Assembly: GCA_001414485.1 (NCBI GenBank)
Contig: LLEY01000051.1
Span: forward strand, 124,001 to 188,000
Reading direction: 5' to 3'
From: Calycina herbarum
Lineage: Eukaryota > Ascomycota > Leotiomycetes > Helotiales > Pezizellaceae
DNA: 64,000 nt
Notes under the pieces: generated by a model
The model's database searches: none
Told to the model about the DNA's origin: nothing
The model's input: the letters and a program-made list of their open reading frames with translations, nothing else
Shown: positions 13,801 to 26,000 of the stretch, piece after piece
Layout of the letters: each line of letters begins with the position of its first letter
Numbering within the stretch: the first letter of the stretch is position 1
Program-made: the position numbers and the translations under genes

Positions 13801-16800
13801 TTTATAATATAGGATAACACTTTATCTATTATAATTTAAGAGTTTCCTTGTCTTTTAAGCGAGCAAGAGTTACGTCGTTTATATAAGCGATTTAGACATC
13901 TATCTATACTAAAATTATAGACACTTCTCGAGTATACTAGCTACGACGTTAATATCGACATTCTATAGTATCTTATAAAGTACTATAAGCTATACCAGAA
14001 GTACGGAAAGTCTCTAGAACGCTTTCGATTTACTTTATACGATAATATTATATTTAACTTTCAGATATATATTAATATATTCTTTATAGACGAAGAAGCA
14101 GTTCTATATATTATAGACGAAGCTACTCGCTTTCAAGCTAGTAGATGGTTAAAGACTATAAAGGCAAAGCACGTCTAGGATAAGTTAAAGGAATACTAGA
14201 TAGACGTCTATTTAGGACCTCCGGATGTTATTACTACAGATACTAGAACTAACTTCGTAAGTAAGGAATTCAACGAATACGTAAGAGCCGCGGGAAGTAT
14301 AGTAGAAAGTATTCTAGTAGAAGTATACTAATCGGTTAGAATCGTTAAACGATACTATAGACTAGTACGACGAGTATATCAAGTAATATACGAAGACTGT
14401 CTAGATCTTATAAAAGAGACAGCTCTTTAGATAGTATTTAAGGCTATCAACGACATAGCTAGACCGAATAGATTAGTTCCTACTATACTGGTATTTAGAG
14501 CTTACTCTCGAATAACTTAATAGGACGCCTCTTCTTCTAATAATATTAGATAAGCTAATACGGTTAAGCGAGCTTCTTAAGAAGTTGCGAAGTACTACGC
14601 TAAGAGATAAGTTAACGACGCTCTTAATACTTGTAATAGACTGTTAAATCACTTAAAGGATATACTTCTTAGATCTGACGTATAGGTCTAGAGAGAGATA
14701 ATAAATAAGAAGGGTAAATAGATAGGACTATATTAGCTTTTAAGTATTAAAAATAAGGATGTTGTTATTATACTAAATAGTAGTATAAGATTCCGATCTA
14801 TAGTAGTAAAGCCTTGATTTAGTAAAATTATCGAAGAGCTAGAGCTTTTAATTCTAGAAATATTATAAAGTGATAGTTAAGACTAGGGTTAAGACTAGGA
14901 TACCGATCCAGGAGAAAGACTTGTAGAATTACTACTAAAGAGAGGACGTGGAAGGCCTCGAAAGAAGCTAGCTAAAGAAGAAGAAGCTGAAGTATACGTT
15001 ATCGATATATACGGTATTTCTTAAGATTACTAGTAACTTAACGATTTTAGAGACTTCGATATTAAGATATTTATGTCGATTAATAGTACGGTTTATATAA
15101 ATTATACTAATTCCTATAGACTAGAGATTAATAGATTAATCAAAAGAGGTGTAATAAAGTTTATTACTCTAGACGAGTTACTAGATAGCGCTGATCTTTT
15201 TAATTCACGATTTATCGACTAAGTTAAATTCCGTAGTATAGATAAAGCCTTCGAAAAGTCTCGATTTATAGTATATATATAAAACGATTTAGCTAAGAAG
15301 ATAGTACTTACTTAGTCGCCTACGATTTAATATATAAGTATAAGAATCATTCTTATTATTATAGCTTTATATCTATATCTCGACCTTCTTTTATATAATA
15401 TTATCTAAGTATATACGTAGTCTAAGAGTAAGTTATAACTACACCGTCGAAAGTTTATATAACTACTAAAGAATATACTAGAATAGATTAGATTATTAAT
15501 CGAGATATTACTACTATTATATAGTATTCTAGAAGCCGGATTATACTAGTTCGCTACTTACTATAAATTCCTTCTTAAATTCCTTAGAATAACCTAATCA
15601 ACATTTGATTCTTATCTACTATTAGTTAATAAAACTAGATACTTTAGGATTATTAAATTATAAACTAATAATATACTTATCTTAGAAGATAGTACTTTTA
15701 TTAAGGAAGAAGATGCTAAGAGAAAGGAAGCTAAGTTCGACGCTAAGGAAAGAGAAGAGCTTATAGTCGATTACGCTTTGAAATTCAATAGAGGTATTAT
15801 TATACACTAGAAAGACGGATTAATACTTTTAACCTAGGATTATACTAAGGACCTTAAGCTAGTAAGTACTAAATCGATCGAATTAAAGAGCTCTTGCGGA
15901 GATATACGCTATAACGTTACTATAAGAGATTAATTTATTACATAGTAAGCTTGAGGAGCCTATCTTATAACTATATTATAACCGGAAGCAGCCTTTGTAC
16001 TATCTTTTACCGCCTAGTCGACTGATCTACTTCTAAAAGACGTTAAAGCTTTAAATAAGATTCTATAGTAGTAAATAGAGAATGTAGAGTATAGACTTAA
16101 GTTTATTACTTTAGATTATTCCTTACTTAAGCTTATGCTTTTTACTAATTCCTCCTTTGCGAATAACGACGATTACACTTCCTAGATTAGATATGTAATC
16201 GTATTAGCCGACGCTGCTAATAATAGTAACATTGTTTATTAGTCCTCTACTAAGTATAAGAGAGTTACTAGAAGTATTCTAGCAGCTGAATTATACACTT
16301 TAAGTAACGGTTTTAATATAGCAGAAGTTATTAAATCTATAATAGAATCGATGCTTAAGATTAAGATTCTACTCGTTATTTATACTGACTCTAAGGGTGT
16401 TTACGAGTATCTGGTAAAGCTTGGCACTACTAAGGAGAAGCGTTTAATAATCGATATTATATATCTAAGATAAGCTTATAAAAGGCGCGAGATATCGGAA
16501 GTTAAATAGATTAATAGAGATAGTAATCCTATAAACGCTATAACTAAAGCTATAGCTTATAATACTTTAACCCAGCTAATTAATATAAACAAGATTACTA
16601 TTAAAGTTACAGAATAGATTAAGAGAGACGAAGTAGTTATAGGAGATATTAACGACGGTAGTAGTAGTAGAAGTAAAGGGAATTTGTTACTAGAATAAGA
16701 CGCTAGATAGAGCGCTCTTATTAGTCAGGGATACGAAGGGAGGATTTTAATTAGTTAGATTATAAATAGATTAATATAACTGATTTAAGCACTACGCTCT

Positions 16801-16837
16801 CGTTATAAAAGACTACTACCTTTTAGGAAGTTACTAG

Positions 16838-17007
16838 TGTCGTTATATAAGTGAATAAGCCTCTGACTCATATCTATCCACGTGACTAGCACGCTAGTAC
16901 CACGCTAGCACAAGCATAAATAGTCGTACTTCGAGTACCTAGAATAGTTACAGAGAATATAATACGTATATATAACTAGACAGATTTATAACCAAGTTAT
17001 ACTAATA
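16838..17007 (+). repeat. 3' LTR of the Copia element (170 bp)
   Basis: It begins TGTCGTTATATAAG and ends ATACTAATA, the terminal CA mutated to TA. CACGTG lies at 16879-16884. The duplication ATAGG follows at 17008-17012. Confidence 0.9.
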
Positions 17008-17625
17008 ATAGGTAATCTAACTATTTAATTAAGTACTTAACTTATCTTCTAATAAGTCTATAATTAAGAATACTCTTAACTTTATACTTAGTATTTAAGT
17101 AAATTTCTATAAATAAGACTAGTAGTACTTCTAATAGTACTAGTTTAAGTAAGAATATATAGAATACTAGTTAGATATTTATTATTTATAATAGTACTAA
17201 TTTATAATTTAAAGATCTTCTAATTTATTTAATTTTAAATAGTCTAAGTTTTTTATAATCTAGTTTATTACTTAGTCTTTTTATATTAATATTTTTCTAT
17301 ACTAAGTAGACTTTATTTCTCTCTTTTAGTATTAGCTTCTAACTACGTCGTTTATTATAGTAGTACGTGTTTCTTTTAGCTATAAATTATAAGTCTTTTA
17401 TAAGTTCTTTATATAACCTCTTAATCTTTAAAACCTAAATATAAGTAAGCTAGTTATTAATAGTCGTAGATAGCGGTTCTTAATATACTACTAATTTATA
17501 TCTAAAGTTAGTATAGAATAGTATAATAAGTATTATTTCTATTATTAAACTATTATAGATAAACTATACTAAAAGTAGTAGTTCTATCTAATTATTTTAC
17601 TAGTAGTTTATATAATAATAAAAGT

Positions 17626-17690
17626 ATAACGTGGTTTATTAGAACTCTACGTATATTAGAACCTTACGTACTTTAAAACCTATATAAAAA
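17626..17690 (+). mobile_element. Terminal repeat remnant of a pogo-like transposon
   Basis: After a TA dinucleotide, the sequence ACGTGGTTTATTAGAACTCT matches the terminal repeat of the complete pogo at 48476 apart from transitions, and shows the same doubled motif with a 17-bp period. The similarity fades near 17690 and no matching second end was found. It sits exactly where the minus-strand Gypsy B homology stops, so a pogo insertion or a break at it shaped this junction. Confidence 0.65.
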
Positions 17691-17929
17691 ACGTCTATAT
17701 ATAATTATATACTTTATATATTTATTTATAAAAAAATCTAAAATTAAAATCTTAGTTTTATTACTATATAAAGAAATGATTTTTAGGTTTTTTAGACGCT
17801 TACTAATTATAATTAATAATTTACTTAAAATTAGTCTTATAATTATAGTTGTCTTTTTTATTTCTTTAATAACTTAGTAATTATAGTGTTTAGAAAGTAC
17901 GGTTTATAATAGTTATTTAGTATACTATT
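17691..17929. other. AT-rich stretch without recognised content
   Basis: It lies between the pogo remnant and the first gag-like sequence of plus-strand Gypsy B. It is A/T-rich and heavily RIP-mutated. I see no open frame, terminal repeat or RNA gene. It could be a degraded leader of either element. Confidence 0.4.
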
Positions 17930-18819
17930 CTAGGAGCGAAGAGAGCTCGATATTACTAGATAGTCTAAAACAGAACTAGAAGAATTCTACTACTCTTTAG
18001 TAGAAGAACTATAGTTTATAGAAACAGTTTAAGAAATAATAATATAATAGATACGATGTAAACTAAGTCTAACTATAGACTAGTTATTATAGAAACGGTT
18101 TAAAGAAATCTTACTAGAATCTGCTAGAATAGTAGAATATTATTAGATATACGAAGTAGCTTTATCTAATAAAGAAGGAGTAGTATTCTTTCCCTAGTCT
18201 CGGATTTAAGTAGTTAAAGAAAAGAACTTAAGAGATTATATATTTAAGGTTTAATATATAAAACCAGAGATAAGTATACTAAAGGCTACTTTAGATTACC
18301 TATATATAGAAGAGCTATAGTCTATAGAAGCTATTTTAGAAATCAGTTATAAATAGATCTAATATAACTACGAATAATTACTAAAACGATTTATAGAAGG
18401 AATTCCTAAGACTATAGAAATCATAGAATACTAATTAGTATACGAGGTAGTATATACTAACTAGGAAAGAGTAAAACTCTTTCTATAGTATAAGAACGAG
18501 AAGAGATAGAATTATAATTATTAAAATCGATCTTTTAAGATCTAATATATTAAAGTAAAATTAAATACTACTTTAGAAGAAAAATAATTAGTAATAATAA
18601 TAGAAATATAAGAGAAAAAGTTATAAGTTATAATAGACTTAGAGATAATAGGTAACTTTATTTCCTTAATAGCTTAAGAGAAGCTAAACGTTCTAATTAA
18701 AGAAATAAGACTATACTACCTAGAAGTAGTTAATAGAACAGATATTATATACTAAAATAGAATTATTAATTAGTAAACTATTCTAGTAAAAATTAATATT
18801 AAAGGATACTATTTAGATA

Positions 18820-18855
18820 ACGTATATATATAGCGAACCGGCTAAATAAGCGAAC
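18820..18855 (+). repeat. Left terminal inverted repeat of pogo (36 bp)
   Basis: It starts ACGTATATATATAGCGAACC. The unit AGCGAACCG(G/T)CTAAA occurs twice with a 17-bp period across and just beyond the repeat. The reverse complement at 20644-20679 is perfect. Confidence 0.93.
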
Positions 18856-20643
18856 CGTCTAAAACCCCGCGCCTCTACTATATCTCTACTAAATATTAAA
18901 TTTCTCTATAATAAACGATACCTTAGAAAAATAACGAAAGCTAGTTAGTCTCAGCTATCTAGGCTATATAAAAAGACCTAAATTTACGTGCTCGAGCTAC
19001 TACGAGGATCTATTCTATAGATCACTAGAAGCTAGGTTAACGTTTACTTAGTATACCTTTATAACGCGATATTCTAGCTAATTTATAGAAAATAACTAAG
19101 CTAGAGGAATCAGTGCTTGTTTAACATATCCTTAACCTAGCTATAAAAGGATTTCCTCTATAGATATCTATAGTTGAGAATATAGTAAATCGACTTCTTA
19201 AAATACGCGACACGCTACGCGTCGGGACGCGTTAGACTTCTAACTTTATTAAGCGCTGCCTAGAACTCTAGATACACTTCTAACGAAAATACAACTACTA
19301 GAGAGCTAAGTACGAAGACCTAGAAGTTATTCGTAGCTGGTTTAAGCTTATACGAAGTATAGTAGTAAAGTATAGAATCTACGATATAGATATTTATAAC
19401 TTTAATAAGACCGGGTTTATAATAGACGTTATCTTAACTACGATAGTTATTATAAGCTTAGAAAGACGTATAAGAGTAAAAAGAGTATAGCTTAGTAATT
19501 GAGAATAGGTTATAGTAATCTAGAGAGTTAATACCTAAGACTAGAGTATTCTACTATTTATAATTATTACTATAAAAAATCATCTCGCTTCTTAGTACTA
19601 AAACAGTAGATTTCTACCTAACTAGGTAATTGCTATTACTAAAAATAGTTAGATAATAAATAAGAAAGGTATAGATTAGATTCGATATTTTAAGAAGTAT
19701 ACTAAGTTCTAAACTATTAGTAGTTATCGCCTATTAGTCCTCGACGGCTATAAAAGCTACTACTCTAACGAGTTTAAGGAATATTATAAGGAAAATAATA
19801 TTATTACTCTTTATATACTTACTTATTCTTCTTATATACTCTAGCCACTCGACGTTAGCTGTTTTAGCTCTTTAAAAAAGGTATATAGTTAGTAAATTAA
19901 AGATATAATATAAGCTTAGATTATCTATATTACTAAGAATAATTTCTTTCCTATCTTCTATACTATATTTAATATTATAATAATAGAAAGTAATATCCGA
20001 GGAGGGTTCTAAGAGGCTAGGCTTCTTCTATTCGACCTAGAAAGTGTGATTTCTATACTTAATCTTAAGCTAAAAACGCTAACGCCTCTAAACTCCCCTC
20101 TATATTCTACTTAGCCTTAGGTTTCCTAGACACTAAATAACTCTACTAAAGTCTTATTATAGACTGTATTTATTAAAGATTGAATTTCCTACTACTAAAG
20201 TAGCTCTCTAACCTCTATTTACGAGGCTATTAACTAGTTTATAAAGGGTATATTAAAAGTAATATACTAGATAGTACTATTAAAAGCTAAGAACTAGAGA
20301 CTTCGATAAGTAAATAAAGTACTAAGTAAGCGCTATAGAGCTAAAAAAACACGTCTATAGCAAGGAGGATCACTTAGCTAATAGGAAGCGTAGGACCTAT
20401 AAGATAATAGAGACGTTAGTAAGTAGGTAATATAGGAAATAAAGAGAAGTAGTAGTCGGAAGCTAAGAGAAGAATCACGTATACGACGCTGTAGCAACTA
20501 CGGAGAGACTGGTTATAATACACGTATCTATAATATTATAGAAGAAGTATCTAAGAAAGAGATTTCTAAGTAGTTTTAATTAATTAGAGGCGTTGTAGTA
20601 GAGTTACTATAATTTTAATCGCGAGCGTAGAAAATTTTAGCTA

Positions 20644-20679
20644 GTTCGCTTATTTAGCCGGTTCGCTATATATATACGT
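20644..20679 (-). repeat. Right terminal inverted repeat of pogo (36 bp)
   Basis: It is the exact reverse complement of 18820-18855, followed by the TA duplication at 20680-20681. Confidence 0.93.
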
Positions 20680-23600
20680 TATATAATTTAATATTATTAA
20701 AATAAGAAGTAAGGAAGTAATACTTAGTATACTATAGATTTAGGAATATAATCTAGAGATTAACTAGAAGGCTAGAATAATAACCTTTAGTTAATATAAA
20801 TACGTAGGTTCGTATTTATAACTTTAAGACTAGAACGAGGTTAGCGCTACCTCTTCTAAAGCGCTAGAACACCTTACCTAGGGTCCTCTATAGGTTAGTA
20901 AGACAGCTAATAATAAAATACCTATATAGTATAGAGAATTTAGAGCTTTGTTCGAAAACCTAGAAGACTTATAAGCCTTACTAAAACATTGCTTATAAGA
21001 TTATAAGATTAAATTAAAAGAGAGTTATTATCTCTTAAAGTAGAAGCTTCGGTTATATAACTAGAAAAGCTTTTAAAGAATAGAAAGTTATATAAAGGAA
21101 GGTATTAAGAAGGGATATATTAGAAGATCTAAGTTACTAATTACCTTAAATATACTTATTATTAAGAAAAAAGATAACCTAGAGAGAAGAGTATATATTA
21201 ATTACTAAGAAGTAAATTATACTATAGTTAAGAACGCTTATTCGCTGCTACCTAGCTAATACTTATAGAATAAGTTAGGTAAAGTAGTATAGTTTATAAA
21301 ACTAGATTAATAAAATACTTATAAACTTATATAGATAAAAGTTAGAGATAAATAGAAGATAGTATTCGTCTTACTATTAGGTTTTTATAAATATATAGTT
21401 ATATTATTTAGACTATATAATATACTAGCTATATATTAAAGATAAAATAATAATATTTTAGAAGATCTTCTAAAAGTAATAGTAATCTATTATCTAGATA
21501 ATATCTTAATCTTCTTAGAAAGAGAAGAAGAATATAAGAGATATATTAAAGAAGTTCTATAATAACTTACGAAAGTAAACTCTTAGTTAAAACTCTTAAA
21601 ATACAAGTTTAGAGTAACTTAGACAATTTTCCTAGAATAGGTATTTAGCTTAGAGAAAATAGAAATAGACCTAGTAAAGATCTAAGATATCTTAAACTAG
21701 AAATTACTAGAGAATATTAAGAATATATAGTTCTTTCTTAGATTTATAAACTTCTACTATCTATTTATTTAAGACTATATAAAGATTATTAAACTAATAT
21801 TAGTACTAATAAAAAAGGCTATTAAATTTATATAGAATAAGTAAGCTAAGAACGCTTTTTAGAAGATTAAAGTAAGATTTATAGAAAAACCTATTCTATA
21901 TAATTTTAATATAGATAAACCTAGTATAATTAAAATAGATGTCTTAGATATAGTAGTAGATACGATTTACTTATAACTAAATAGTAAGAGAAAACTTATA
22001 CTTATTATATATTATTTAAAAACATTTAATCTAGTATAATAAAACTATAGTATCTTTAATAAAGAATTACTTACTATAGTACTAGCTTTAAAATACTAGA
22101 GAATCTATTTATAGCTAGTAAAATACTAAGTAATAGTTTTATTTAATTATAAGAATCTTAAGACGTTTATAATAACTAAGGAACTTATAACTAGACGATT
22201 AGCTAGATAGTTAGAGATATTAAAAAGATTTAATATTATTATTTAATATATAAAAGAAATATTAAATACTTAAGCTAATACTCTTAGTTAGAAACCTAGA
22301 TATAAGAGGAATAAAGAGTATAAGAAAATTATAATCTTAAAGACTCTTAAGAATAGAGACTTAGCTCTTATAATCTATAAAATTACTACTACGAAAGATA
22401 AAAATCTATAGTAGGAAAGAATATAGTAGATATAAGAAAAAGATTAACTAGAATTAGCTAAATAGAAGGATATACTATCTAACCTAGTTAATAGAAGAGA
22501 TTTTACTAATATTTACTATACTATAAATAAGCGAAATAACTAGAAAAGATATAGAAATAGAAAATTATAAGTTCTAAAGTTATATATAAAGGAATTTATT
22601 AAAAAATATTATTTAATACTAGCTTATAGATACTAGAGAGTTTGTTAAACTCTTTAGAGAATAAGATAATACTACTATATTAATTAGTTATCTATAATAG
22701 TTAAGAAGGTAATAGTAGAATATAATACCTATACTAGGAATAAGGCTTCTTACTATACTTCTTATAAATAAATAAACACTACTCTAATACTATAAATACC
22801 TTAGAAATCGATATCTATAGATTTTATTATTAAATTACTAAAATCTAAAGATTTAATAATAAGAGTTAAGTATAACTTAATCCTAGTTATTATAAAACGA
22901 CTTATAAAGTATATAATTCTAATAGTATATATAGAATTAAGTATAGCTAAGGAATTAGTATTTATATTCCTTAGAGAAGTAGTCTCTAGATATAGACTAT
23001 TAGAAGAAATACTCTTAGATAGAGATAAACTCTTTACTTAAAAATTTTAGATTACTTTTATAGAATAATTAGATATAAAAATAAAGCTTTCGATAGCTTT
23101 TTACTCTTAAATAAATAGAGGAAATAAATAGATAAATTAAGTAGTTAAAATATACCTTTATTATTATATAAACTACTAGTAAAACAACTAGGTAGAACTT
23201 TTACCTCTAGTATAGTTTGCTTATAATAGTTTAGTAATAGAAATAATACTTATTATACTATTTTATACTAACTTTAGATATAAATTAATAGTATATTAAG
23301 AACTGCTATCTATAACTATTAATAACTAACTTACTTATATTTACGTCTTAAAAATTAAAAGTTTATATAAGAAACTTATAAAAGACTTATAATTCGTAGT
23401 AGAAAGAAATATATACTATTATAATAAATAATATAGTTAAAAGCTAATACTAAAAAAGAGAGATAAAGTCTACTTAGTATAGAAAAATATTAATATAAAA
23501 AGACTAAGTAATAAACTAAACTATAAAAAACTTAGACTATTTAAAATTAAATAAGTTAGAAGATCTTTAAATTATAAATTAGTACTATTAAAAATAATAA

Positions 23601-23949
23601 ATATCTACTTAGTATTCTATATATCCCTACTTAAACTAGTACTATTAGAAGCCTTACTAGCTCTAATTATAGAAATTTAACTAGTAAATCTAAATACTAA
23701 ATATAAAGTTAAAAGGATTCTTAACTATAAACTTATTAGATAATAAGTTAAGTATTTAATTAAATAGTTAGATTACTTATACTTAGAAAACATTTAAGAG
23801 CTAAGAAGTAATCTTAATTATTACTTAGTAGAACTTTAGAAATTCTATTAAGAAAACCTAGGTTTACTTATATTTCATAGTTTAAAGGAAAAGCTATAAA
23901 GAAGGCTAGGTTAAGAACTATCTCGGATTAGGAACTAGTAGAAATAGAT

Positions 23950-24180
23950 AGAGCTGTTAGATAAGTAATCTCTACTTCTTACTACTCTTATTCCTCTCTT
24001 TCTTTCTCCTTCTTCTCTTTCTTTTCTACTTCCTTAGTAGTATCGAGTTTATTAAGAAAATAAAGCTCTTAATAGAATATCTTATATTACCTTTCTTTAA
24101 GAAAGGCCTTCTACTTTCATAACCGTAGAATCTTTACTATCGTCTCCTCCTCTTCTCTCTCTAGCTTCTTCTCTTATCTT
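23950..24180 (-). pseudogene. Antisense coiled-coil frame of Gypsy B (copy in the plus-strand element)
   Basis: Read on the minus strand, opposite to pol, it gives KKLEREEETIVKILRL, then KAFLKER, then LNKLDTTKEVEKKEKKEKE, broken by a few TAA/TAG/TGA codons. The frame and motifs agree with the copy at 4800-5011, which is more diverged in DNA than in the encoded charge pattern. It sits between the end of pol and the 3' LTR. It may be a small accessory gene of this retrotransposon family or a captured sequence. No function is assigned. Confidence 0.5.
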
Positions 24181-24483
24181 TTAATAGAGGTCTAGTTACT
24201 AGTATAAAGAACGTTCTTCTTTTAAGTATTATCGGTTCTATTATATTTTAGCTTTAACTAAATATATTTAGAATATTAAGAAGATTAGAAGGAATTAATA
24301 AAATATCTATACTTTTAAGAAGTATAGTAAGAATATAGTAATATTTTTTATAAGAAGTATTTATTCTTCTTTCTTTTTCTATATAGAGTAAGATATAATA
24401 AAAAGGAAAGGATACTACTAATACTCTAACTAAGTTCCTTAGCTTATACTTAAGTATAAGAATACGCTAAGCTAAGAGAATAG

Positions 24484-24930
24484 TATTACAAATTACGTTA
24501 TATATAGTAAGTAGTCTAGATAGTACTTTAATAAGATAAGATATAATATCTAGGAAATAGAAGGTAATATAAAAGAGAATTTATAATATAGAGGTATTTA
24601 GGTATTCTAGGATCTTACTATTAGATAACTATTAGAAGTTATATATTAGATCCTATTAGATCCCTTAGAGGATCTAGAGAGATCTAGGGATCTAGGCTTA
24701 TAAAGGGATCTAGATAGTATAAAGGGTTTTATATATAACTAGTACGTCTACTATTAGATAGGAGCTTCGTACTTAACTTTAGTTATTAATCTTATTATCT
24801 TATTTAATATCTTTAATATAAGTAACAAGTTTACTTCTAAGTAAATAAAACAGCGTATCTATACTTCTTATCTATATACTAACCTTCGAGACTTAGTTAT
24901 CTTTGTTTAGTTCGTTTAAGTTTCGTTATA
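24484..24930 (+). repeat. 3' LTR of plus-strand Gypsy B, copy 2 (447 bp)
   Basis: It is homologous to copies at 4036-4481 and 25556-26000, both in the opposite orientation. A TATA-like CTTATAAAGGG lies mid-LTR, surrounded by repeated (A)GATCTAG motifs. Ends were set by three-way comparison. Confidence 0.78.
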
Positions 24931-25555
24931 TATATCTAGGAAGTCGTCTTAAGCTAACTCGTCTTTAATACTATTCTTTAATCCTTTATAGAACTACTTA
25001 TATAAAGCTTCGTTATTCTAACTAAGACGTATAAAGTATTATTAGAATATTAATATATACTTAGTAGCTAAACTCTTTTATTAGAGGCTATATAAGGCTT
25101 ATACTGCTTTTTTCTTTAAATTTACATCTATAAATACCTGGTTAATTCTCTTCTTAAATCTAGCGACTGTTAAGAATAATCCCTAAGTACTTTTACTTAT
25201 AAGGTTTAATATCTTTCTATTTAATATTTTATTCTTCTAAAAATCCTCTAAGTACGGTTCTATCTAGTTATATACTACTTTCTTAAGATAGGTAGTAAGC
25301 TATATAACTTAATCTGTTTTATAAGTAAACTATACTAAGTAAAAGTTTAAATATATTAAAGCTTTTATAATAAACTTAGTAAGTTTCTCTAAGAAGCTGT
25401 CGAACGTTCTTAGTACTAGCAACTTCACTTCCTCTCTAAGAGTAGTAACTAGCGCTACTAGTATTATTAGCGCTAGAGGTAGTATAGAGGTTAAACCTGA
25501 GAATAGCGTAGTTTTCGATATTATATTAGTAGTACTTTTAAGTAGGTGCTTAAAG
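24931..25555 (-). mobile_element. gag fragment of a minus-strand Gypsy B
   Basis: Read on the minus strand from 25555, it gives a gag-like frame with LEKLTKFIIKALIYLNFY and later VEP/IEPYLEDF-type segments, resembling the Retrotrans_gag domain. It starts directly after LTR copy 3 and ends exactly where the opposite-strand LTR copy 2 begins. Together with 4036-17627 it may be the separated 5' part of one minus-strand element. Confidence 0.65.
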
Positions 25556-26000
25556 TATAACTAAACTTAAATAAACTAAACAAAGGTAACTAAGTCTTAA
25601 AGGTTAGTATATAGGTAAGAAGTATAGACGCGATAGATTGTTTACTAGGAACTAAACTCGTTACTTATATTAAAGATATTAAATAAGATAATATAATTAA
25701 TAACTAAAGTTAAGTACGAAGCTTCTATCTAATAGTAGACGTACTAGTCCTATATAGAACCCTTCGTACTATCCGGATCCCTTTATAAGCCTAGATCTCT
25801 AGATCTCTCTAGATCCTCTGAGATCTATTAGGATCTAACACGTGACCTTCAACGGTTATCTAATAGTAAGATCCTAGAATACCTAAATACCTCTGTATTA
25901 CTAATTCTCTTCTATATTACCTTCTATTTCCTAGATATCGTACCTTGTTCTATTAGAGCGCTATCTAGACTACTTACTACGTATAATATAATTCGTAATA
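25556..26000 (-). repeat. LTR of Gypsy B, copy 3 (445 bp)
   Basis: This is the least RIP-mutated of the three LTRs. It retains CACGTG (25839-25844) and several GGATCC/AGATCT sites. It is in the orientation of a 5' LTR for the gag at 24931-25555. Flanking pentamers (TAAAG, TTAAC) do not match, so it is not a simple solo insertion. Confidence 0.78.

Larger units (their letters stand above)
10693..17007 (+). mobile_element. Complete Ty1/Copia retrotransposon (6315 bp), RIP-inactivated
   Basis: LTRs of 170 bp (10693-10862, 16838-17007) are flanked by the perfect duplication ATAGG (10688-10692, 17008-17012). Integrase (about 13850-14500, with DEATRF, then GPPDVITTDT and NFVSKEFNEY) lies upstream of reverse transcriptase (about 15050-15800) and RNase H (about 16180-16560, with LADAANNSN and YTDSKGVYEY). 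That order defines Copia. A long gag-like region rich in Ser/Glu/Lys precedes the integrase (about 11000-13500). Stops from RIP interrupt all frames. LTRs differ at only about five positions, all transitions, so this is the youngest-looking LTR element here. It inserted in the remnant of minus-strand Gypsy B. Confidence 0.92.
4036..17627 (-). mobile_element. Minus-strand Ty3/Gypsy 'B', 3' part, interrupted by Gypsy E and a Copia element
   Basis: Removing the two inserted elements (5012-10484 and 10693-17007, each with one copy of its 5-bp duplication) leaves about 1.8 kb. This matches the reverse complement of about 23150-24930, which is the 3' end of the plus-strand Gypsy B. Reading leftward it contains the end of pol with a chromodomain-like tail, the noncoding/antisense region, and an LTR at 4036-4481. 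The match ends at 17627 next to a pogo terminal repeat. The 5' LTR and gag of a minus-strand Gypsy B reappear at 24931-26000, so both pieces may once have been one element. All coding sequence is destroyed by RIP. Confidence 0.78.
18820..20679 (+). mobile_element. Complete pogo/Fot1-like DNA transposon (1860 bp), RIP-inactivated
   Basis: Perfect 36-bp terminal inverted repeats (18820-18855 and 20644-20679) are flanked by TA at 18818-18819 and 20680-20681, the pogo/Tc1 target preference. The single plus-strand transposase frame, now full of stops, has an N-terminal helix-turn-helix region (about 18940-19250) and a DDE1 catalytic domain (about 19380-19960) with a DGYKSY-like segment and a Q/*PLDVSCFSSL-like segment. 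At its C-terminus (about 20490-20530) there is a degenerate CCHC knuckle. It lies in the protease region of plus-strand Gypsy B and therefore post-dates it. Length is identical to the pogo element at 48476 although the terminal repeats differ. Confidence 0.92.
17930..24930 (+). mobile_element. Plus-strand Ty3/Gypsy 'B' with 3' LTR, interrupted by a pogo element
   Basis: Gag/pol remnants start near 17930. The protease is split by pogo at 18820-20679: an IDLEIIGNFIS-type motif lies upstream, and the frame continues after 20682. Reverse transcriptase lies at about 20950-21600 (YLDNILIF, the DD box changed), RNase H at about 21850-22250, integrase at about 22600-23200, and a chromodomain-like tail at about 23690-23860 that contains YLIK. 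An antisense region (about 23950-24180) and a 447-bp LTR (24484-24930) complete the 3' side. No 5' LTR was found, so the copy is 5'-truncated or rearranged. The last about 1.8 kb is inverted relative to 4036-17627. Confidence 0.8.
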
